Shown piece by piece: positions 57,999-64,000 of a stretch of 64,000 nt of DNA. A model generated the notes under the pieces. That model made no database searches, was not told the origin of the DNA, and saw nothing but the letters and a program-made list of their open reading frames with translations. Positions within the stretch are counted from its first letter, which is position 1; the number at the start of each line of letters is the position of its first letter. Both the position numbers and the translations under genes were made by a program. The stretch comes from Zantedeschia hybrid cultivar. Lineage: Eukaryota; Streptophyta; Magnoliopsida; Alismatales; Araceae. The stretch spans positions 36,113,734 to 36,177,733 of the forward strand of contig JARZZO010000014.1 in NCBI GenBank assembly GCA_030544215.1, read 5' to 3'.

Positions 57999-59618
57999 AG
58001 GTTCCACAGTGTTTTCGCCATTTCAATCTCTAAAATTTGTGGTTATAGAATTGAATTCCATGCTTTAATTTAATTTTCTGTTTGGTTAATATTCATGAGA
58101 TGATTGATGCGATGGGATCGTATTTTAACCTTATAACAAATTAAATTTTTGGGTTATTTTCGCAAGTGTTCTTTGTTAGACGAAGAACACTTCGTTCTTG
58201 AGTGATAAAGATCCATGTGTTGGATCTTTCTAGTCCAATATCACTGCAAGCCTCTCCACCAGTGCTAGGCAAGTTACTGGAGGCATGGAGAATGGTTCTC
58301 CGGTGGCCATGGATCTCCTTCTTCCTCCCACAGTTTTTGAAACAAGAAAAGAGGAAGATATACCCAAACCCACCCCTACCCCCCCAAATGAAAGGGAACC
58401 TCTCGGGCTCTCACCTGCGGCCCGGACGGCATCGGCGTCATCACCATTACCGGCGGACGAGCACCAGCGTTCGCCCGGCGCTAGGGCCCAGTCGGGCTCG
58501 GACCAGGGCTTTGGCCCTGGGTCCGAGCCCATGGCTGGGCCCTGGCTCGGCTAGCCCGAGCCAGGGGCTCAACTGGGCTAAGCCCTTTTGGGCTACCTTG
58601 ATGGGCCCATTTATTAATAAATAAATAAAATAAAAATAGATTAATTCAATTTGATATAATATGATTTTCAAATTCAGTTTTTTATTATTGGGTCCTAGTA
58701 ATAAAAGATTATGAATCTTTAATATTTAATTAACAAATGTTGTTAATTTATGTAATTAATCTAAGTTGTTAGATTGATTACTTACTAATTTAATTGTTAA
58801 ATTACCCTTATTTGAAGTGTTCAAATGCAGCATGGAATATTCCTAAACCATTAGTTTTAGACTTTATATGCTCATATGATGTGATTTAATTACTTGTTTA
58901 AATTTGTTTTAATGAGCATGATATTATATTTTCAAAATTCAAATCCAAATTTTGTTTGGTCCCTGGTTTATGAAATCAAAATATTATTTATTTTTGAAAA
59001 TTTTATTTAGCCATGTGATGTGCATTAAATGTGTGGTTTGTTTTAATTAAAAACTACACGGTGGTCATGGATGTGCATTATTTTGTGGATGTGAATCGAT
59101 TATGGATATGATTGCGTAGTTTATTGTTTATTAATAAATAGAGGTCTACAAACCTCTCCCTTTCATATTCCAATGTATTTCTACCTCCCTCTCTTTGTAT
59201 TCGTCTTAAGGCTTCTTCCTTTAAATTATTGATGTAATTTGATCGAGGTGGCTGTGCGTAGAGCAAGGATGATCCACAACTGCGACCAGATGAATTTAAA
59301 GGAGTTCATTAAATCTATGAGTTTGCAGACTCATGATATAAACTGTTATATTATGTGTGTGTGTGTGTTTGACTGTCTGGCTCAAGTCAAACCGCAGTGC
59401 CGTCTATGACCACACTAATGACATGTATGTGATGCGTGTGTTTTTATTTTGATTATGAATCAAATTAGCTAGGTTATTAGTATATATAATATATTCGATA
59501 TATTTAATACTATCACCTAGAATGAGACCAAAGTAAATAAATAAGACCTTTGTTTTAAAATCTAAGCCGTAGCGAATCATTTAGAATGCACCGCGTGGCT
59601 CTCCATCAATATAGTTAT
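57999..59618 (+). other. Copia C untranslated leader, upstream part
   Basis: No conserved coding block. Two strong GC-rich hairpins lie at 58494-58530 and 58542-58564. The open frame 58202-58624 (140 codons) covers them but has no family motif. An AT-rich part with a GT microsatellite (59356-59369) follows. Confidence 0.7.
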
Positions 59619-59956
59619 TAAATCTCGATTCTTTGGTGGCATATTCTTCGTGTTTACCCGAGATTTACCATCATCTAATGAGAGGTCAATTGACTATGGC
59701 ATTGGATGCCTGGAGATTGGAATAGAAGAAAAGTATAGCTATCCACGTGTTTAACCGGGGGCTATATTCCTACTCTACTCCATTACGTATTGATGGTAAT
59801 TCTTAGAACATATTTAATGGTCTATTGTGTTTACCCGGGACCATTAGTGATCTGGAGCCGAAACAAGATTAGATATTCCAAGGAGTTGCAATTATCATGA
59901 GATGATTGCTCTGAGATAACAGTATAATACTATGTGTTTACCTCAAGTCATACTGT
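59619..59956 (+). promoter_or_regulatory. Copia C leader: four stem-loops with conserved GTGTTTACC
   Basis: Hairpin 1: TAAATCTCG (59619-59627)/CGAGATTTA (59659-59667), loop with GTGTTTACC. Hairpin 2: TATAGC (59734-59739)/GCTATA (59761-59766), GTGTTTAACC. Hairpin 3: TAATGGTC (59815-59822)/GACCATTA (59839-59846), GTGTTTACCC. Hairpin 4: ACAGTAT (59919-59925)/ATACTGT (59950-59956), GTGTTTACCT. The motif always lies just before the 3' arm. Stems share no sequence with each other. Further helices lie between them, such as CATCTAATG (59672)/CATTGGATG (59700) and GCAATTATC (59887)/GATGATTGC. The last hairpin ends about 180 bases before gag. Confidence 0.65.
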
Positions 59957-60136
59957 GAGGCTTGGAGATTCTGATCCCCACTAGGAGACAGTCGGCGTCT
60001 CCCGTTCTGTATATCTGAAGGTTATGCAGTTCGAAGAAAATTAGTAGGAGTAAAACTAGATAATAAAAGACCATATCTTATTTTAATTAATCTGAATACT
60101 TGCTAATTATAATCTGATTATCTCATGTAGGCTCGA

Positions 60137-60960
60137 ATGTCGCACCATAATCCGTTGCGTGGCATACTTGATGCCAATCGTTTGACAGGCACCAACTACT
60201 CAGACTGGCTCAGGAACCTGAAGATTGTCCTCATGTCTGAGTAGATTGCCTATGTCTTAGATAATGAACCTCCTACTGAACCAGCATTAGATGCCCTAGA
60301 GGAAGATATGATTGCATATGAAAAATGGAAGGAAGACTCTACCATGGCCCAATGCTACATGTTAGCCTCTATGAGCAATGAGTTGCAGAGGCAACATGAG
60401 GAGATAGATGTTAGATCCATTATGCTCCATTTAAAGGAGTTGTTTGGTGAGCAGAGCAGAATCGAACGATATGAGATATCTAAGAATCTGTTCAAGGCTC
60501 AGATGGCAGAGGGAACTTCAGTACAGACTCATGTACTGAAGATAATTGAATGGATGGAGAGGCTGAATGCTCTTAGGGTTACACTTCCCAAGGAGATGCA
60601 TACTGACCTCGTGTTATCTTCCCTTCCATAATCATATGTTTAGTTCATCGTTAACTGTAACATGAACAAGATCCAGACCACCTTAACTGAACTACTGAAC
60701 ATGTTAAAGACTGCAGAGGGGAACCTTGTGAAGGATAAACCCCATATCCTCATGGTTGGTAAGACCAACAGAAAGAGACTTGCAGTCCAAGCCTTTCGGA
60801 AAGGTAAGAACAAGGTTCAGAGAAAGCAGTCCAAGCAAAAGGTTGTCAAGAAAGACAGGGCAAAAGTGCTGAGAAAGGTGATTGCTTCTACTGTCATCAA
60901 AAGGGTCACTGGAAGAGGAATTGCAAGGAATACCTCAAAGACAAGGCTCAAGGAACTGTG
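60137..60960 (+). pseudogene. Copia C Gag with two stops and one frameshift
   Basis: ATG at 60137, in the context TCGAATGTCG. Reads NPLRGILDANRLTGTNYSDW, then a stop at 60242, MAQCYMLASMSNELQRQHEE, LKELFGEQSRIERYEISKNL, stops at 60629-60641, and NKIQTTLTELLNMLKTAE. Near 60865 the frame shifts, after which the zinc knuckle CFYCHQKGHWKRNC (60887-60930) is complete. Gag forms the particle shell, and the knuckle binds RNA. In the known architecture of plant Copia, Gag and Pol form one long frame, and here too the knuckle frame runs on into protease. Confidence 0.92.
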
Positions 60961-62393
60961 ACGCAACAGGACGCTTCAGGTATCTATATGATAGATGTAA
61001 ACTTGTCAATAAGAGATTGTACATCATGGGTATTAAATACTGGATGTATATCTCACATCTGCAATTCTGTGCAGGCACTGATAAGAAGACGTAAGTTGAG
61101 GACTGGCAAGGTGGAACTGAGGCTAGGTAACGGCGCAAGAGTTGCGGCGATTGCTGTGGGGACAATGAAGCTTAAGCTACCATCCGGAAACACTTTATCA
61201 TTAGACGAATGTTATTATGTACCTAGCATAATAAGAAATATTATTTCTATTTCATGTCTTGATAGAATTAGATACAATTTAAATGTTGGTAATAATAGTT
61301 GTTCAATTTATTTTGGAAATAAATTAATAGCTTATGCTATCTTGTCCAATAGTTTGTACCTATTAAATGTGTCTCATGAAAATTTACACATCGGTTCTTT
61401 AATTAAAAAAAGTAAGTATGAAATGAATAAAGCCTACTTATGGCATGGTAGGTTTGGCCACATTGATGAAAACAGACTCCAAAGGATGCATAAAGATGGA
61501 TATTTAGATCCATTTGATTATGAATCATATGTAACTTGTGAGTCATGTTTAATGGGTAAAATCGCTAAGTCTCCATTTAGTAAAACTGGAGAACGAGCAT
61601 ATTAGAACTTATACATTCAGATGTATGTGGTCTTATGTCTACCTAAGCCATTGGTGGTTTCTCATACTTCATCACATTCACTGATGATCACTCAAGGTTT
61701 GGATACATATACTTATTGAAGTATAAATCTGAAGTCTTTGAGAAATTCAGAGAATTTAAGAATAAAGTAGAGAAACAAACTGGAAAGAGTATAAAAACCA
61801 TCCGATCCGATCAGGGTGGTGAATATTTGAGTACATAGTTCATTAAATACTTAAAGGATAATGGTATCCTTTCTCAGCTTACACCTCCTTATACACCTCA
61901 AATGAATGGTGTATTAGAAATGAGAAATTGCACATTAATGGAAATGGTGCGATCTATGATGAGCATGTCCAAATTACTAATGTCCTTAAGGGGATATGTA
62001 CTTAGCTCGGCTATGTATCCTGAACAAGGTACCCAGAAATATGTTGAAACCACTCCATATGAGAAATGGAATGGAAGGAAACCAGACCATAAACATATTA
62101 AAGTCTGGAGATGTCCTGCTCATGTTAAAAGACATGACGCAGATAAGCTGGAGTCCAGAACTGACAAATGCAGATTTGTGGGATATCCAAAGGAAACATA
62201 TGGATATTACTTTTATCATCCTGGCGAACAAAATGTGTTTGTGGCCAGGAGAGCTGTCTTTCTGGAAGAAGATTATATTCTCCAGAAGGACAGGGGGAGT
62301 AAAGTAACTCTGGAAGAAATTCCAGACTTACAAACTGGTAATGGTTCATCAGATGAATTGTCAGTTTCTGAACCTGTTCAAAATAATACATAG
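60958..62393 (+). pseudogene. Copia C protease and integrase, broken
   Basis: 60958-61605, open: TSWVLNTGCISHIC, where the protease DTG is NTG (61036-61044), LDECYYVPSIIRNIIS, then integrase zinc domain WHGRFGHIDENRLQRMH and CESCLMGK. Frameshift near 61600. Core in the next frame: LELIHSDVCGLMST, a stop, GGFSYFITFTDDHSRFGYIY, IRSDQGGEYLST, a stop, TPQMNGVLEMRNCTLMEMV. All three acidic residues of the catalytic triad can be seen. 61902-62393 ends with KVWRCPAHVKRHDADKLE and RFVGYPKETYGYYFYHP. Confidence 0.92.
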
Positions 62394-62397
62394 GAAC

Positions 62398-64000
62398 CTC
62401 GTAGGTCTAAAAGAGTACCTAAACCACCAGAAAGATATGTAGGACATATTAATTTAGATGGTTCAAGGATACTCTATAATGAGGATGATGATCCTAAGAC
62501 TTACCAGGAGCCCATTGAAAGTCCAGAGGCCGGGAAATGGCGGGAAGCCATGAATTCCGAAATATAGTCCATGTACATCAACCAAGTTTGGAACTTGGAA
62601 GATTTACCCGATGATATAGTACTTATCGGCTGCAAATGGATCTTTAAAAGAAAGATCGGTGCAGATAGACGTATTGAGACTTATAAAGCAAGATTAGTGG
62701 CGAAAGGCTACCGTCAAAGACAATGAGTTGACTATGATGAAACTTTTTCACCCGTTGCCATGATTAAGTCTATCATAATTCTTTTTGCCATTGTTGCCTA
62801 CCATGATTATGAAATCTGGCAGATGGATGTGAAGACTGTCTTCCTCAATGGAAACCTTGAGGAGGAGGTTTATATGATACAACCAGAAGGATTCACATCC
62901 AAAGAATCTCCAGACATGGTATGTAAGTTGCAGAGGTCCATTTATGGACAGAAGCAAGCTTCCCGAAGCTGGAACATAAGATTTGATGAGACGATCAAAT
63001 CTTATGGCTTCATTAAGAATGAAGATGAGCCATGTGTGTACAAGAAAAATAGTGGGAGCGCAATCACATTTCTGATTCTTTATGTTGACGACATCCTACT
63101 CATTGGGAATGATGTAGGAATGATGTCATCGGTAAAGATATGGCTGTTAAAGAACTTCTCCATGAAGAATTTGGGAGACGCAACTTACGTATTAGGAATA
63201 CGGATCTGTAAAGATAGATCAAATAAGATGCTTGCTTTAACCCAATCCATATACATAGAAACCATTGTCAAAAGGTTTGGCATGAAAAATTCCAAGAGAG
63301 GTCTCATACCGATGAGACATGGAATTTCACTTTCTAAAGGTCAGTCTCCCAAGACACTTGAAGAAAGGGCTGTGATGGATAACGTCCCCTATGCTTCTTC
63401 CATAGGCTCCATCATGTATGCCATGCCATGTACTAGACCTGATGTAACATATGCTCTAAGTGTTACGAGCGGACATCAGGCAGATCCAGGTGATGAACAC
63501 TGGAAGGCTGTTAAATGCATCCTTAAGTACTTAAGAAGAACTAAGGATCTATTTCTAGTCTATGGAGGAGGAGACTTAAAGCTACAAGGATACACTGACT
63601 CGAGTTTTCAGTCTGATCATGATGACAGCAAGTCAACATCAGGCTTTGTTTTCACACTCAACGGGGGAGCAGTGAACTGGAAAAGTTCCAAATAGGAAAC
63701 CACTGCTGATTCGACAACAGAAGCCGAGTATATTGATGCGGCTGAAGCCGCCAAGGAAGCTGTATGGATGAAGAAATTCATTGGCGATCTTGGTGTGGTG
63801 GAAAGCATATCTAGTCCCGTCCTACTGCAGTGTGACAACAATGGGGCAATTGCTCAACCGAAAGAGCCGAGGTCTCATTAGAAGTTGAAGCACATTTTGC
63901 GGCGCTTTCATTTGATCAGAGAGATTATAGCTCGAGGAGACGTCATTGTGGAAGGAGTTCCCTCAGCCGACAACATAGCAGATCCACTGACAAAGCCTTT
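62398..64000 (+). pseudogene. Copia C reverse transcriptase and RNase H (partial)
   Basis: 62398-62725 in frame with stops: RRSKRVPKPPERYVGHI, AGKWREAMNSEI, GCKWIFKRKIGADRRIETYK. Then 311 open codons (62760-63695): MDVKTVFLNGNLEEEVYMIQ, QKQASRSWNIRFDETIKSY, LILYVDDILLIGND with intact YVDD, GLIPMRHGISLSK, IGSIMYAMPCTRPDVTYALS, CILKYLRRTKDLFLVYGGGD, YTDSSFQSDHDDSKSTSGF. A TAG at 63693 interrupts RNase H, which continues TTADSTTEAEYIDAAE and CDNNGAIAQPKEPRSH to the edge. Confidence 0.93.

Larger units (their letters stand above)
56407..64000 (+). mobile_element. Copia C: 5' LTR, leader, gag and pol (runs off the edge)
   Basis: Plus strand: LTR 56407-57984, primer-binding site 57986, leader to 60136, gag 60137-60960, protease and integrase to about 62500, RT and RNase H to the window end (ADNIADPLTKP at 63965-64000). 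This is Copia order. The 3' LTR is expected within about 60 bases to the right. Several stops and frameshifts exist, but most motifs are well kept; it is the best preserved copy in the window. Confidence 0.93.

Noticed and set aside
58202..58624. 140-codon frame in the Copia C leader as a possible extra gene
   Set aside because: It overlaps two hairpins and three other open frames, has low-complexity Pro/Gly/Ser content and no counterpart in the Copia A leader.
59619..59956. tRNA-like or self-cleaving (hammerhead) RNA in the Copia C leader
   Set aside because: Neither tRNA arms and a CCA-type end nor the hammerhead core words (CTGATGA and GAAA in the proper places) are present. The helices form a row, not a clover leaf.

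Overview
The window is nuclear DNA of a flowering plant. It is AT-rich, has an intron-containing plant gene fragment, and is filled with plant-type Copia, Gypsy (chromovirus), LINE and hAT-like elements. I see no bacterial, organellar or CRISPR-type features. Nearly every long reading frame is a decayed transposon gene. The one cellular gene I recognise is the 3' end (last three exons, 18520-18987, + strand) of a PGRL1-like gene for photosystem I cyclic electron flow.

Layout. 1-8206: a Copia element on the minus strand (Copia F), broken by two LINEs. LINE L1 comes in from the left edge to about 2263. LINE L2 (3044-5230) is flanked by a 9-bp target duplication and has lost its ORF2. 8868-9524: hAT-like element with perfect 8-bp target duplications. 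9985-10226: 121-bp tandem duplication. 10755-16588: a plus-strand Copia RT/RNase H fragment joined tail to tail to a minus-strand Copia gag plus LTR; this 2.68-kb chimera is duplicated in tandem. 16589-19175: PGRL1 3' exons and flanks. 19389-20135 and 21649-22003: two more hAT-like elements with perfect 8-bp duplications. 22258-22843: fold-back element. 24470-38340: LINE L3 (minus), split by an 11.3-kb Copia (Copia A, 24897-36228, minus), itself split by a 2.37-kb solo LTR (28321-30688, duplication GTTTC). 38640-39720: remnant of a SIRE/Maximus-like Copia. 39740-49500: two copies of an AT-rich repeat (R1, R2); R2 is split by a 7.0-kb Gypsy chromovirus (41770-48753, minus, duplication ATTTT). 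49500-64000: a nest of related Copia elements, read as E(+), B(-), D(-) and C(+), each inserted in the previous one, with C running off the right edge.

No element looks active. Frameshifts and stops are common, and several catalytic aspartates are lost: Gypsy RT YFND, Copia B RT YVDS, Copia G RT YVGD, Copia C protease NTG, Copia A integrase D to Y.

The most unusual signal is in the untranslated leaders of Copia C and Copia A. About 180-520 nt upstream of gag, each carries four successive stem-loops. Within an element the loop sequence is conserved while the stems differ but stay self-complementary. The loop motif differs between the elements (GTGTTTACC in C; TTGTGCTG-type in A), yet number, spacing and distance to gag agree. 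This suggests a functional RNA structure such as packaging, dimerisation or translation control. It was found by eye and not computed.
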